Below are positions 5,630 through 5,688 of a stretch of 5,688 nucleotides of DNA, one piece after another. The notes below the pieces were generated by a model that saw nothing but the letters and a program-made list of their open reading frames with translations, was not told the DNA's origin and did not search any database. Numbering within the stretch: the first letter of the stretch is position 1; every line of letters begins with the position of its first letter. Made by a program: the position numbers and the translations under genes. This DNA is from JBBRMY01 sp038230595 (GTDB lineage Bacteria; Bacteroidota; Ignavibacteria; Tepidaquicellales; Tepidaquicellaceae): contig JBBRMY010000157.1 of NCBI GenBank assembly GCA_038230595.1, forward strand, positions 1 through 5,688. Reading direction: 5' to 3'.

Positions 5630-5688
5630 ATGAACGTAAGCCGAATTATATTTTCCGCACTTATATTTTTATTTTCAATTATACTATC
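5630..5688 (+). CDS. N-terminus of secreted/membrane protein, probably BamA (partial)
   Basis: An ATG (5630-5632) seven bases after uppS opens a frame that runs off the window. The 19 visible residues, MNVSRIIFSALIFLFSIIL, form a short polar start with one Arg and then an unbroken hydrophobic stretch, as in a signal peptide or membrane anchor. The visible part carries no family motif. In Bacteroidota and Chlorobiota the gene after uppS is usually bamA, the outer-membrane beta-barrel assembly protein, which has such a signal peptide. The identity is therefore inferred from position only, while the existence of a gene is well supported by spacing and composition. Confidence 0.6.
   Translation, partial: MNVSRIIFSALIFLFSIIL

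Noticed and set aside
1..5688. CRISPR array, transposase, phage genes, tRNA or rRNA
   Set aside because: No regularly spaced direct repeats, mobile-element proteins or tRNA-like cloverleaf signatures were seen anywhere in the window.

Overview
The window reads as an ordinary chromosomal, low-GC (roughly mid-30s percent by eye) stretch from a bacterium with an outer membrane, most likely in the Bacteroidota/Chlorobiota (FCB) group, perhaps an Ignavibacteria-like lineage. This placement is inference. It rests on the gene order uppS followed at once by a secreted or membrane protein start (the usual place of bamA in that group), on protein flavour, on AT-rich leaders without Shine-Dalgarno sequences, and on the kinds of dispersed intergenic repeats present.

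Layout. Positions 1-88 hold no convincing gene but contain a GC-rich hairpin that looks like a dispersed repeat. A leftward gene (89-922) encodes a PHP-domain phosphoesterase of the TrpH/YciV type. A 310-bp divergent intergenic region (923-1232) carries a degenerate heptamer repeat and a nested-palindrome element of about 83 bp. Rightward genes follow: ddl (1233-2279), an ftsB/divIC-like gene (2283-2633), an M42-family metallo-aminopeptidase gene (2633-3646), trpS (3678-4712), then a 142-bp AT-rich gap, uppS (4855-5622), and the first 19 codons of a gene with a signal peptide or membrane anchor (5630 to the window end), probably bamA.

How the genes fit together. ddl makes D-Ala-D-Ala for peptidoglycan, ftsB/divIC belongs to the division complex that activates septal peptidoglycan synthesis, uppS makes the C55 lipid carrier for peptidoglycan and other envelope polymers, and the truncated last gene is probably the outer-membrane insertase. 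ddl, ftsB and the M42 gene are packed so tightly (3-nt gap, then a 1-nt overlap) that they must form one operon. trpS follows after 31 nt with no visible terminator, and uppS has a longer leader that may hold its own promoter. The M42 peptidase and trpS are housekeeping genes that may simply share transcription.

Points that stand out. (1) TrpRS carries a Cys-x20-Cys-x6-Cys-x2-Cys pattern closely resembling the [4Fe-4S] site of Thermotoga maritima TrpRS. (2) Four of the five complete rightward genes start with TTG; in three of them the TTG is forced by a close upstream stop and by essential N-terminal residues, and none has a Shine-Dalgarno sequence. (3) ddl and ftsB lie in the same frame, separated only by an amber codon and one sense codon. 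(4) The divergent intergenic region holds a highly symmetrical palindromic element. I see no evidence of a novel multi-gene system, CRISPR array, prophage, transposase or RNA gene.
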